In this document: piece after piece, positions 11,810 to 23,040 of the stretch
How positions within the stretch are numbered: position 1 is the stretch's first letter
Layout of the letters: every line of letters begins with the position of its first letter
Origin: Inia geoffrensis
Lineage: Eukaryota > Chordata > Mammalia > Artiodactyla > Iniidae
Direction: 5' to 3'
Assembly (NCBI GenBank): GCA_036417435.1
Contig: CM070908.1
Coordinates: 50,253,090-50,317,089 of the forward strand
Length of the DNA stretch: 64,000 bases
The notes under the pieces: generated by a model
The model's database searches: none
Told to the model about the DNA's origin: nothing
Seen by the model: only the letters and a program-made list of their open reading frames with translations
Made by a program: the position numbers and the translations under genes

Positions 11810-12560
11810 TCTAACAATACGTCCAGACTACTGAAGATTTTCAGATTTACTCTATCTTTAAAACCAAAACGATAGGGCTTTTCTTTGTAATTATACATCA
11901 ATTTCCAAGGGGATAGGGAAATAAAATTCATGAATGACTCGTTCCCAAAGAGCTCACAGACATTCCTGCTAGGGTACCCCATTCTCACTTTTGTGTGACC
12001 TTAAGAAACTCTACAATGAGAACAGATTTTGAGTGGGTGAGAAGAGGAAAAGACTCCCTGTTCCCTATCCCCAATCCTTAGATGTAAGCCGTTTTGTAAA
12101 ATTCCTTTTAACCAAGGACCACAATTGTTATTCCATAAAAATACTTAAAATGCAAATATCTCTGGAAGAGAAAAAACAAAACTGTTGACTTAGATTCACA
12201 CTAGGGGGTAAATAGCTTATCAGATCTTTTCCAGGGAGTAGGTTCTGAGAGCTTCAGACTCCAAGGAGAGAAACAAAGCACTGGTGAAAAGTAAAATAAA
12301 TGTTGCCTCACTTACATGTTTGCTTGAGGCTACCCTGCCCCTGAATTTAGCAGTGTCTCTACCAGATCAATTCCCAGGAATTTGTTCTGAGCACTTACAA
12401 CTCCAGTGTCCGTTCTATTCTCACTACCTCAGCCTTCCTCTACCTGCCTGCTTTGGTCCTCCCAACAGTCCCTCTGCCAAAGGCAATTCCAGTTTTGTCC
12501 CTGTCTGTCTCAATGTAGCTGCTCTCATGGGATAAAATACTAAACGAGAATCCTTTGAGA
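11810..12560. other. Unassigned non-coding sequence
   Basis: No gene or named repeat recognised. Frames are short. Confidence 0.5.
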
Positions 12561-13060
12561 TAACTGTAACCCAGGTGACTAGTAAAGGACTCAGGTTTTC
12601 TTCCTAAGGACAGTATTACTTGTCAGTTCCCATGGGAGTAGGCCCTGAGATGGATCTGTAGCAGGAAGTTTATTGCAGACTATTCTCAGAATCAACACTC
12701 CTGGGGAACTGAGGGGAGCAGGGCTGGAAAGGAGAGAAGCTGAGAGGCGATGTAGTTGAAGCAAAGGTCTCGGCCAATCCAACGGGGAGACTATAGCCTA
12801 GATGGCCCTTCGGAGGTGTCCTGAATGAAGGCAGGAGGGCTGCCACACTTACAGCCCAGCATTGACCAGACATCAAATGTCATCTATGCCTGAGTAGCGG
12901 GCATGATCTTGGAGAGATCTTGGGCAAGGCAGCCCCTACAGCTGAGGGCAAGACCCAAAGAGGACCATCAGCTGAAGGCCATCAGCCAACAGCGCTGCCA
13001 GCAGCTGGGGAAATAGGTGCTTCAGTCCTGGAGAAGCATCCTAGCAAGGTACCACGGCAT
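12560..13060. repeat. Possible old LTR-like repeat
   Basis: 'aggaagtttattgcagac' looks like the antisense of an LTR poly(A)-signal region, and 'ggccatcagccaacagcgctg' recalls a known mammalian repeat. The evidence is weak and the class is not assigned. Confidence 0.25.
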
Positions 13061-13534
13061 CCGCTACCATAAATCACTGCTCCTTTTAAGTGCAAGCTTT
13101 GAACAAGGGCTCAGAGAAATAGAAAACGGATGGTTATTTTGTTAGAAACTTTACCAAGATCTGTTCTGTTCAGAAACCCATGCCCCACCCACCCACCCAC
13201 CCAGCAGTAATGTCGCCCACGGTTTGGTTTTGAGTTGCCGGTTCAACACTTCTGGATCAATCTGCATTTGCAACTGTCACACTGATAATAACTCAATGCG
13301 AGCATCTGCTTGCTTCACTGTAAGTGTAGTCAGACTCACAAATTAAAATGTTCGAAATTCATATTGTAACAAATTACTTTTCTGTCATTTCTCCTTTATA
13401 TTCAGTTAAAAATATGTGCATAAGTAATAATATTCATATAAATTTCATTTCAGGATAGTAAAGGAAGCATTATAAAATATTTGATGTGAAAAAGAGAGAA
13501 TTAAATCTGAAAAAGTAATTTAGGATTGGAACTT
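13061..13534. other. Non-repetitive AT-rich sequence
   Basis: Apart from a (CCCA)n tract, I recognise no transposon or gene here. It is one of several repeat-poor islands (see findings). Confidence 0.45.
13183..13203. repeat. (CCCA)n microsatellite
   Basis: About five CCCA units. Confidence 0.85.
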
Positions 13535-13710
13535 GCCCTAGAGTAATTCTCCTGGCTGCCCATTAAAATCATCTAGAAAGCTGTAAAACATCCTGATGTC
13601 CAGGCCGTACCCCAGGCCAATTAAGTCAAACCTCTGGGGTAAAACCCAGGCATCATTATTCTGGAAACTCCCCAAGGAATTGCAGTGTACAGAAAAGGTT
13701 GAAAAGTCTG
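13535..13710 (+). mobile_element. MER5-type hAT-Charlie fragment
   Basis: Diverged non-autonomous DNA transposon of the MER5 group, with 'aaaatcatctagaaagctg' and 'gtccaggccgtaccccagg'. It has no coding capacity. It sits directly beside a second MER5 copy. Confidence 0.6.
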
Positions 13711-13720
13711 GGCCCTAGTG

Positions 13721-13908
13721 CAATAGATCTCAAACTTGAGTGTGTTTCACAATCGGCTGGAAAGCTTGTCCAACCACGTTTTCCTAGGCCCCACACCCAG
13801 AGTTTCAATAGCTCTGGGATGGGGCTCATAATGTGCATTTCTAATCAGTTCCTGGGTGATGCTGATGCTGCTGGTCCCAGGACCATGCTTTGAGAAACAG
13901 GGTTCTAG
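13721..13908 (+). mobile_element. MER5A-like hAT-Charlie element
   Basis: Nearly full length: 'gatctcaaacttgagtgtg', 'cctaggccccacacccagag', 'atttctaatcagttcctggg' and 'tgatgctgatgctgctggtc' through to 'ctttgagaaacaggg'. These are the MER5A landmarks in order. Confidence 0.82.
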
Positions 13909-15374
13909 GGGCTTTGCCTAACCAGAGTCTCCCACCACATTTAACAAATCCCCACCCTTACTTCCTGGTTCCCCTACCCTCCATCCCGCAATCAAACACC
14001 TTGGAAAATCTTGGAAATTTTTTCCTTTAAATCAGCCTTTGCAAAGACCCTTTCCCCTCTACACAGCTATTTCCAAATGCTACATTTTCCCATCCCCCTA
14101 AGCAGCAACCACCAGCCACCAGCTAAGATGACCTCTAACTTCTTCCATGATTTTCCATCTCCTTTTGTCTTGAATTTCTCTGTCACTTAGTCATGATTCT
14201 GCAGATTATAGGACTAGAAATACTCTCTTGAAACAACAAACTAATTGCTTCTATTGCATACTTCAAGCCCAGCATTTATGCTGTTGGAAAGCAAATCCAC
14301 TCACCTATGTCTTTTCACACTTGCTGTTTTGTATCCTGAGATGGGCCACATGCAGTTGTTCATCTACACAGCATTTTGCTGGCAGGATCTAGAAATGCAT
14401 TACACTGTTATGACTCAAATCAAGTAATGTCTGTAAATAACACAAAGATGGAAAGCAGTAATTTGGCTACAGTGCTCTCTTAGTTCCCCCTAAAATCAAG
14501 GTATTTCACAGGAGGGTTTAAAATAAGATTTAACCCTTGCTTTCTTACAGTGCTTTCAATGGGAAAGAGACCTTTCCGAAAGGTCTTCTCATATTAAGAC
14601 TCATACCCTCAACTCCAAACACTAAATCTGAAAAGGTGTTTGAAGATTCAGATAAAAATGAACTTTCCCTTTAAGAGAGCCTGAAGAAAAAGCAGACCAA
14701 AAAAGTCCTCATTTTCTCTAGCCAAAGAAGAATATTCACACAATTTTTCAGTTTGGCCAAGATTAGTAACTCATAATCTGAAGATACTGGCTTCTGTTGA
14801 AGTGAATATCAAGATTTATTCACCTGCGGAGTAAATATTAACGGAGGTGAAGCTGAGGTTAATAACAAAGCTCAAGGGATAATATAGATCCTTATATTTG
14901 CTGAAATAAAAACTCAACCATATATCACTCATACATACATTCAGAAACCTCTTTTACCAAAAAGCTCTGGAAATCTCTTTGCTGTGACAGATTGCTTAAA
15001 CATATGGCCGAATTTCCATTTGTATTAACATTCTCCAGGTACCCAGCCAGCCAGAAAAGCAAAGCATTAATCACTTCCTCTGAGGATCATCAGTAGCCAA
15101 TCAAAGGGCAGCCACTTATTTACATATGAGATCTGATTGGAAGATCCTAACCAGCATCTCATTCTCATCAATCCTACTAATGTAAGCAGAGTATTGAACT
15201 GACCCATACTTTTTATCACATACAAAATAAAAATATTCTAAACATTTAACTTCATACAAATCCAAATAAATATGCTCATTGTCCACAACAAATTTTATAA
15301 ACTAATGTTTGTTAAGGAGACATTAATAGAAGTTTACCTGAATAAAGGAAGAGACTTCTGGCTCTGGTGCAGAG
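13909..15374. other. Unassigned sequence, repeat-poor
   Basis: No gene recognised. 14900-15330 is an AT-rich stretch without visible transposons. Confidence 0.45.
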
Positions 15375-15565
15375 GACCACTGCTGGAATTCTGGCTCTAC
15401 AACTTATTTGCTCTGTGACATTAGGCAAGTCACTCAACTGCTCTGTGCCTCAGTTCCTCATCTGTAAAATGAAGATAATAGCACCAACTTCATAAAGTTG
15501 TTTTGAGATTAAATGACTTAGGATATGTAAAGTACTTTAAGTGTGCCCAGAGTATAGCAAGGGAT
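15375..15565 (+). mobile_element. MIR SINE
   Basis: Well-preserved MIR: 'gacattaggcaagtcactca', 'tgtgcctcagttcctcatct', 'gtaaaatgaagataatagc' and 'gagattaaatgactta' follow the MIR core in order. Confidence 0.88.
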
Positions 15566-17370
15566 ATACAAATATTTCTTTAAAAAAAAAAGTTCTAGGG
15601 GAAAAAGATCTTAAAAGTCACATGGCCCAAAAGCTTCAAAGCTTTGTGGGCATCAGATTCATAATTTTCTCATGCTTGGACTGAGCCATTGACCATTAAG
15701 TATTGCTACTACTGATGTTTATTTAAATTTAAATTTTGTTGTCAACATCTAAACTCGGGAGAATTCCATGTAAAATAATTAGGATTTACAGCTCTTCTTG
15801 AAAAACTTTTCACACACACAAATCCATACTGGACTCATATTCTCAGAGGCCAACAATCGAATGGTGCTGAGGGGCAGTTGCCTGCTGCACAGAGGTAAGG
15901 AAGGTCCCAGAGGACATGCTCTCCTTCGGCCACAGTTCCCACACCCCCCGTTACTCCCCTTCCTGAGGCTGAGGGTCAACTGACAGGTATTACCCCAGTG
16001 ACATCATTGCTTTTATTATAGAATAAAAAAAAAAGAAAAATGTACCATCACATCCATGTCTTTTACAAAAATAGAAAAAAGAAACAACAAGCTACGTGTT
16101 TCCAAAAACAAAAAAAAATGTGAGCCAGATAGACTTTTCTAGAACATAAAGATTTCTGGGTTTAATACGCCAACAAAGCGTGTCTGCAGCAAAAGAATAC
16201 AACTGAATCTTCCATTAGGAAAACAAACCATGAGAAGAGCCATGGCTGATGTGTGGAAAGGATGCCAATGAAAAGATTAATGATCTGTGAAAGAGACTAG
16301 AATTTCAACACAGTTGTTTCTGTGAGTGTGAAGAAAACAAGTAGCAATGCTGTGATACACAGTAATGTACACGTTTACGGTTCTGTCACTTGTCCTGCCC
16401 ATGTAGGTGTTTGTATTTCTGACCCCTGACCCAAGCCAACCTTATCATTGTATAAAGGAAGGAATTGAAGCCAGAGAAGTAAAGGGATTTGAGGTGGATA
16501 TGAAACCACAACCTGGGTCTCTTGGGTACAGTTCAAGTAGGAACAGCAGTGTGACCTCACAATGATGCTCAGAGTGAATATACACCCTCATGTGAGCTGA
16601 ATCCCGACCTTCTCATCTTATCAGGCCATAGACACAGATACTCTCTGAGTGTTAAGCTCTCCAGTTAGAAAACACGAATCTCAGTCTTGGAATTCTATTT
16701 GCCCAAAGTGTTTGCAAGATGGAATCAAATGTTTGATCTACTGGTGTTTGGGTCAAGAGACCACATAAATGAATTTAACGCTTACCCGAGGTCTTAATTG
16801 GCAAAATGTCAATGTTGAGTGAAAATATAAAACAGACACTTAAAACAGTAAACACACATTTGGTGACATGACATCTCATCACTTGCCAGAAATGTCTCTA
16901 TTTTCCTATCTCAAACAGTATAAACAGTCTTCATTTCTTTTTGAGAAAGTGCAGCATCACTTGGTATCTCTTACTTAACCTTAGTTGACTCTCTGATTCA
17001 CTCTAATTTTATTATCTCATTTTCTCCCAATTCTATGAGCCCACTCGTCAGATACCTTTAGAAAGATTGCAAGATACATGCTTGAAACTATAAAACCAAG
17101 GACTGGATAAAAACAAAAAACTTACCCTCTCTCAAACAGACATGCGCATTATTAAAGTCAAAGGTTATAATATTAATTAATATTTATAATTATTCACTCC
17201 AAGTATGTTTTGTTTTCTATGCCTTTGCTGTTCCTTTTTTGGCCAATGGCTTTCCCAAAAGAGGAAATGAAAATTCTTATTCCATTGTTTATTTTATTTT
17301 TGATGGTGTTTTCTTTTAGTTTTATTTTTTAAGGCATTAACTGACCTTTTTTCCTTTAGTATTGCCCCTT
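15566..17370. other. Unassigned non-coding sequence
   Basis: No gene. A faint antisense MIR may lie at about 16430-16560 ('ggaattgaagccagagaag'). The rest I cannot assign. Confidence 0.4.
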
Positions 17371-18918
17371 CTTTCCCTTCCTGTTCAAGGGGAAGGGGCT
17401 TTCTAGAATTGCCTCAAGGGAGGGGTCTAATGCCTCAAGGGTGGAAACCCCATAAAGGGTGGAAATGGGCTTTCAGGCTTTGGTTTACAAAATTCTAACC
17501 CAGTTAAAAATTGTGCTGATCATATATCAAGAGAAAGAGTCTGAGGGAAAATATAGGAGAGAGAGAGATCCTCTTGAGAGAGTTAAGAAGGAGAGGTGTG
17601 AGATGGGATCCCAAGAAACTGAGACTCTGCACCTGTTTCCTCAGTTAAGAAGTTAAGAAGGAGAGGTGTGAGATGGGATCCCAAGAAACTGAGACTCTGC
17701 ACCTGTTTCCTGAGCAGAGCTCGGTGCCAGGCAGGTGATTCCAGGCTTCCCTGGGAATCCCATGCTCCTCGTCTGAGGCCACGTGCAGCAAGGACCTCCA
17801 GACCCAAGAGGCCAACGGCGTCAGGAAGAAGGACATCCCAGCACGCCTGTGTGGCCTGATGCCCAAGATGCAGCTGCGCGGCCCCACTCACCCCGCTAAG
17901 CAACCTCCCCTGGGATCGCAACTGCTTATGGAGGTTCAAACCCTAGGGGAGGGGAGGGGAAGCTCCAAATAGACTGAGAAGAAAGAATGGGTGGATCAAA
18001 AAGAAAAAGACAATTGTTAGGTTCTATAATTGGCTTTTCTTGTATATCTGAGCTCATTACCTGAGTTTGTGAACTCATTTAAGGACCAAATTCAAGCACC
18101 AGAATTCTTCTGAATGAAGATAAGATAAACAGCCCCCACTGGGTTGTCAGCAATGAGCTTATCCCCCCTTTCAACAAGTCTGTCCAAAATCCCCTTAAGA
18201 AACCCTGTTTCCCCATCACTAACCTAGGCATCCAAACCAGAAACAAGGCTTCATCTTCGCTTTCCTCCACATCTCGACCCATTTATCATTTCCTTCTGTT
18301 GGGGGAGGCCATCAAGAGGACATGACCACTGGTTGACTCTGAGCTGGACCTGGGCAATCAGCAGCCCCTCCTGCATCCTTGGAATGTACATTCCACCTAC
18401 CCTGCTCACACTGGAAGCTGCCCCAAGGACGCAGCCTTGCGATAGGATAGTGCTGTTGAGACCATCTGCATAGACAGTATACGTGACTAAACCCACTTAA
18501 AGCCTCTGTGTAAACTTTTAAGATTCTGGCAGTGAATGTAGGGATCCACCTACATCCACCTCCACTTGCGACGTCCGAGACAAGCCTTCTATGTTACACC
18601 TGCCTCTTACCTATCTGGAGTGTTCTGCCACTTTCTTCAGTCTCTCCTTGCCCTCCGTGTACAGGGGTCAGTTTGGGAACCAACAATAGGCAAGCCAGGC
18701 AGGAGACCAAAGAAATGGGTCTTGGGAAAGAGCCATCTGCCACGGGGGAATCCCAGGTTGGTCATCAACCTCTGTGTGGGGAGGGGTGACCCATACGGTA
18801 GATACTTTTGGACCACTGTGTGAGTACAGGGATGCCTCCAAAGTCAGCTGGTCTAATGCGCTTGTTTGCGGAACTACACAGAGCACACTGAGGAAAAGAA
18901 GTGATGACATACTTTAAG
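17371..18918. other. Unassigned, locally GC-richer sequence
   Basis: It includes the tandem duplication below and a GC-richer block near 17730-17900. Overlapping frames of 60-118 codons occur on both strands without domains. It precedes an ERV LTR and may include older LTR material, but I cannot show that. Confidence 0.35.
17581..17711. repeat. Tandem duplication, 70-base period
   Basis: The 61 bases at 17581-17641 are repeated at 17651-17711 with no difference that I can see. The copies are joined by a short agttaaga-like spacer. Confidence 0.93.
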
Positions 18919-19357
18919 ATCATTTAAAAATCAAAATGGATGGGTGGCCCTGGTGGAAGTGCTTTCAGACAGGATCCTGCATCCCTAAGAGCTTGAATCT
19001 TCTAAATGGTGTCAAACTCAAAAGATACCATCAGCCATTTTCAAAACAACATGCACTAGTTTCAAAGATCCTCCCCCTTTGCAACTATGCAATAATTTCA
19101 AACCCCAACCAATCCTTTCTTAGCAAGAGCCTTTACTTCTTGTCAGCTCCAGTCCTAATTCTTGACAAACAATTTATGTAACCTTGTGGGTTTTGCCTTT
19201 ATAAGCCTCCCCCATTTTTGTGTCCAGCAGAACACAATTCAGGTGCTTCTTGGATCTGTGTCTCCTGGGCTGCAGTCCTAACAAAGTCCAAATAATCGCT
19301 TTTTTTCTTGTTTTTTTACCTCAACCAGGTCTCCGTTCTTAGAATTCTTGGCTAACA
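18918..19357 (+). mobile_element. ERV1-like LTR (5' end uncertain)
   Basis: Promoter-like 'gcctttataagcctccccc' (TATA at 19198-19204) is followed by an R/U5-like segment with 'ggtgcttcttggatctgtg' and 'tcctgggctgcagtccta', an AATAAT in the poly(A)-signal position (about 19290), a T-rich stretch and 'acctcaaccaggtctccg', ending ...ctaaca. This is the architecture of a gammaretrovirus-like LTR. Any regulatory activity is unproven. Confidence 0.6.
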
Positions 19358-20485
19358 GAAGAGGGTGGAGGGCTGCTCTGGTGGGCTGACCTCTAGGGTG
19401 GGCAGGGTGGCTGGGCACTGACGTCCAGCTAGAGGTTGAAGCTCGAGTTCAGAGAGTGGGGAGAAGAGCGGAGGTTAGAGGATGTGCAGACAAGGTGGAC
19501 GAGCAGGGTGGTAAGTCCTCATTTTGCAAAGTGAGGCAGGTGCAGGGTACTGTGCATTAAGGTCTGAGCCCTCATAGCAAAGCCTGATGGGGACGCTAAG
19601 AGGTGGGATCCTGGAAAAGGGAGGAGGGAAAGAGAAGGATGTTGTGTAATGACTGTGAAATGGACAGAACGCCCTAATGCAGAGGAAAGAAAGCAAAGGC
19701 ACAGTGACAGCATCCCAGCCCATGGGGCTGCCTCCAATTCAGGAAACACTCGTGACGAGAGAATACATGGCTGCTAAGTTTGCTCATATAGCTGCTAAGT
19801 TCCAGCAAAAGGCCAGGGAAGGTACCCAGGTGTGGTGAGTGGGGATATGGGATACCGGGTGGAGGGTGGCTTTTCTTTAACGGGCAGGAGGCAGAGGAAA
19901 TGAGCCCCATCAGCACACACCCAACCCTCCGGCAGCACCTGCGTGGTGCTCGGCGGGGTTCCAGGGCCTCACTCCCTTCTTAATTGGATTATTCTAGCTG
20001 CAGGGAGGCTTGGTCCAATGAGGGGGTCTCCCTGGACATGTGGGGCCTTGGGAATTTACAGACGGGGTGCCACAAATCCATAGGGAGTGGGGAATGAGAC
20101 AGGCCATCTACCCCCTGTCTTTGAAGGCCCTGATTGGGCCACATTCACTGCAGGAATATAAACCAAGACAAGCAGTCTGCCCCCAGCACCCGGTGTGGGA
20201 CCTGACATCCACGCTCAGCCCAGTCGTGGGACAGGACACTTATGATGTTGGGTGGTCCACTGTCCATTGCTGATCTGGGGGGGACTGGCAAATCCCGGGA
20301 ATGGGTACAGGCTGTGGGAAAGAGCCAAGACAGAGAGGAAGCAGGCAAAGCCAGAAGGCTATCCCAAGGCTGTAAAGGGTCCAGTGAAAGGGCCCAGCAG
20401 AGGCCTCAGGGATATAGTCCTATGCTAGGTGGGATGCAGGCCGCTGGAGGTGATCCAAGGCCTTGTGTTGGGCTCACTATTCACT
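19358..20485 (+). other. Possible decayed ERV internal region
   Basis: It lies between the LTR and the pol remnant, in the place of leader and gag. No gag motif is recognisable and no frame exceeds about 80 codons. The assignment rests on position only. Confidence 0.3.
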
Positions 20486-21165
20486 GGTCCCCAGAAATAA
20501 ACAAAAGGTGACAGCTCTGGTGGATACGAGCGCTGAACACACTCTAATACGTGGTCACCCTCAGAGGGTTTCCTGCCCCCGTCAGCACCATCGATGGTTA
20601 CTGATGGCAAACGGTTACAGAAGGTTCTGTCAAGGAGTCACCTTGACACGGCAAAGTGGGCACTCTCCCTCCCCAGAATACAAGGTTTTTACCTCTCCGA
20701 TACCAGAGAGCACACTGGTCACCGACAACTTACAAGGTCAGATGCTACAAACCTCTATCAGTGAATCCACCTCCGGGTGACAGTGGGCAAACCAGTGCTG
20801 AGGGGAAACCCCAACTGGGAACCAGTAAGTTTACCTTCCCCATGCAGAGTGGTAACTGTCAACGTAAGCTGCCTGTGGGGGCTGGAGCAGAAGGAAATAG
20901 GAGAAACTACCCAAGAATAACATCGAATGGGTACTGCATGTCCTGCCCACAGTGCTCTTAACCAAAATTACATAAATGGAGACCTGACTGAAGTGAAATA
21001 TTTGGGGTTTGTTAGGACTGCTGCCTGGGAGACACAGATTCAAGAAGCACTTGAATTTTGTTCCACCCAACTACAAAATGGAGTTATAAAGGCAAAAGCT
21101 GAAGGTTATATTTACATGAATTGTTTATCAAGGATTGAAATTAGAGCTGGCCAGAAGTATGGGTG
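20486..21165 (+). pseudogene. Decayed ERV pol remnant (protease/RT pieces)
   Basis: The frame at 20463-20780 contains ALVDTSAEHTLI, which fits the active-site region of a retroviral aspartic protease (family form D-T/S-G), here DTS at 20523-20531. 'EYKVFTSPIPES' downstream continues the protease-like pattern. A frame change then gives a short KEIGE-like piece near 20891-20905 that meets a stop at 20918-20920. At 20990-21013 EVKYLGFV resembles the segment that ends the retroviral RT palm/thumb region. Most of RT lies missing between these pieces, so there is an internal deletion as well as frameshifts and stops. It cannot encode a working enzyme. The family is ERV1-like by the look of the motifs; chance similarity of the last piece is possible. 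Confidence 0.55.
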
Positions 21166-21189
21166 ATTGTTAAGTTAGGCTTATTTGGG

Positions 21190-21478
21190 GTCTGAAAGGG
21201 TTGCATAGTTACAAGAGAACTTGAGACCATAAGGTTGCAGCTGGCAGGTGCTGTTCTGAATACAGCTGGTGGTGTCCTTGGGTCTGGTCTAGTTCAAAGA
21301 AAGTTCAAGTTCTCAGTGGGGCAGAGACCTGTCTGAGACCAGATCCTCAATGGCTGCCTAATTCCATTTTTGTAAGCATGAACTGTGAGCCAGTTCCTAT
21401 AACAAGCCTCCTCATGTATGTATGTGATATACATATACACTATTGGTTCTGTTTCCTGGAGAACCCTGATAATACACC
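21190..21478 (+). repeat. Possible LTR 3' end, class unassigned
   Basis: The end reads 'tgtgagccagttcctataac', a TATG-rich run, then 'attggttctgtttcctggag' and 'aaccctgataatacac'. This is a common terminus of mammal-wide LTR-like repeats. Subfamily not assigned. Confidence 0.4.
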
Positions 21479-21479
21479 C

Positions 21480-22155
21480 CCTTCTCTGTCCTTCCCACCC
21501 CTGCCCTGATCAATGCGTTCACCATCTCTTGACTCACCTGTTCTCCTACCCTTCCAGCTTGTCTGACTTGTCTCTGGGTTTTCAGTCTTGCCTCCCAGCG
21601 AGTCTAATATCAAGGGAGACTCTGAGAATTCTACAATTCAAATCTGGCGAGATCTTTCTGATTAAAATCCTATATTGTGGCTTCACAGGTACAGTTTTAG
21701 CTCCTGTCCCTTGATCTCTCTACAGGCTCAGGTCTTCTCTCACCTCCAGTCCGTGGTCACCACGCTGCCACGAAGCTGTGTCTCTCCTCGGTGCTTGGTT
21801 CCTGCTGACCCCTCTGCCCCAACTCCCCACCTCACCTTGTTCTTTCTCCCCTCCCCCACTGGGCTAACTCTAGCATACCCTGCAAGTCTCGGGGAGCCCC
21901 ACTTCCTCTAAAGATTTGACCACCTGCTCTGACAGATGGATGAGCAGTCCCTCCCTAATGCTGCCTGCACACCCTTCATACTCACCATATTACCTTCCAA
22001 GTACCTGTTTATGTGTCTCTTTCCCCCATTAGAATTTATGAATTTTGCCAAGCTAGGGACCAGGCCTAAGTTCTGGCTTTAGTTCCCAGAAACTAGCACT
22101 GTTTCAGTGTAATGGTGAGACCTCGGTGAGTTTCGGTTGAATGCATAGATAGATG
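21480..22155 (+). mobile_element. L2 LINE fragment
   Basis: Pyrimidine-rich L2 3' region: 'gatctttctgattaaaatcc', a CT-rich block, then 'ttagaatttatgaattttgc', 'caagctagggaccaggcct' and a diverged L2 tail ending in 'ggttgaatgcatagatagat'. Confidence 0.6.
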
Positions 22156-22156
22156 A

Positions 22157-22232
22157 AACACACACACACCACACACATGCGCACACACACACCACACACA
22201 TTACACACATGCACACACACACACCCCCCACA
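22157..22232. repeat. (CA)n microsatellite
   Basis: About 75 bases of interrupted CA repeats with CC, TG and TT interruptions. It follows the L2 tail directly. Confidence 0.93.
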
Positions 22233-22521
22233 GAGTTTCCTCCTCTCTCTTCCGCTCTCTTGGAGGGATTAAGGGATCACTGCTGGAAGTTCTAACTTCT
22301 AGAGTAGCTAATGCCTCAGTTGAATTGATACAGATGGTGGCCCAGAAAAGGGCAGGAATTCAAAGAGCTGGATGAAGGATGAGTAAGTTTACAGAGGAAA
22401 AGGAAACTGAAGAGTGATGAAAGTTTATCTGCAGAAGAAAACCAAGACGAATCATGGAATGTGACTGTGAGGACAGAAAGGGAGGAAAAGTGACCTTTGT
22501 TGACCATTTCGACCAACTAGC

Positions 22522-22735
22522 CAGATAAGTGCTATATACTTTACTAATTACTTTATTAACAAATGTAATATCCCTCAAGTCCTTCTGAGGTAGATACTAT
22601 CGTTCCCTCCAAACGAGGAGACTGAAGTTGAGAGGGCATAAATGATACACTCTTGATTAACAGCTAATAATCACACAGCCTCGGTCTATGTGATTCCAAC
22701 ACACTGGTGTCTTTTCAGCCACACCATGTTGCTTC
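22522..22735 (-). mobile_element. MIR SINE
   Basis: Antisense MIR: 'gaggtagatactatcgttcc', 'aggagactgaagttgagagg', 'cagctaataatcacacagcc' and a diverged head. Confidence 0.7.
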
Positions 22736-22839
22736 TAAAGATATGGATGAAAAATGTTGCTTTTTTCCCTCAGTTCTTCCCGGGGGCAGATGGAAGGGAA
22801 CAGACGGGCCTAGTCACCATCTCCTGGCTTTTATAATAG

Positions 22840-23040
22840 TAACAAACACAGAGCACTTAGCATATGCTTTGCACTGTTATTGTTTAATCCACACCCAACC
22901 CTGGGGGGAGATGCAGTGGTTGGCCTCCTGACAGATAAGCAACCAGAGACCCGGAGGGTTTACAAAGCCAAGCAAAGCATCACTGGCAGATATGGATTCA
23001 GAACCAGGCAATGTGGTCATCGGATTGATGGCTTTAGCCT
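22840..23040 (-). mobile_element. MIR SINE, diverged
   Basis: 'agagcacttagcatatgct', 'tgtttaatccacacccaacc' and 'gatatggattcagaaccagg' match antisense MIR landmarks in order. Confidence 0.6.

Noticed and set aside
17744..17760. Extra CHR SINE start ('ggcttccctggga')
   Set aside because: The match stops after about a dozen bases; no box B, body or tail follows.
20463..20780. 105-codon frame as an intact viral-type protease gene
   Set aside because: The catalytic pattern is degraded, the flanking pol sequence is shifted out of frame and mostly deleted, and the start is arbitrary.
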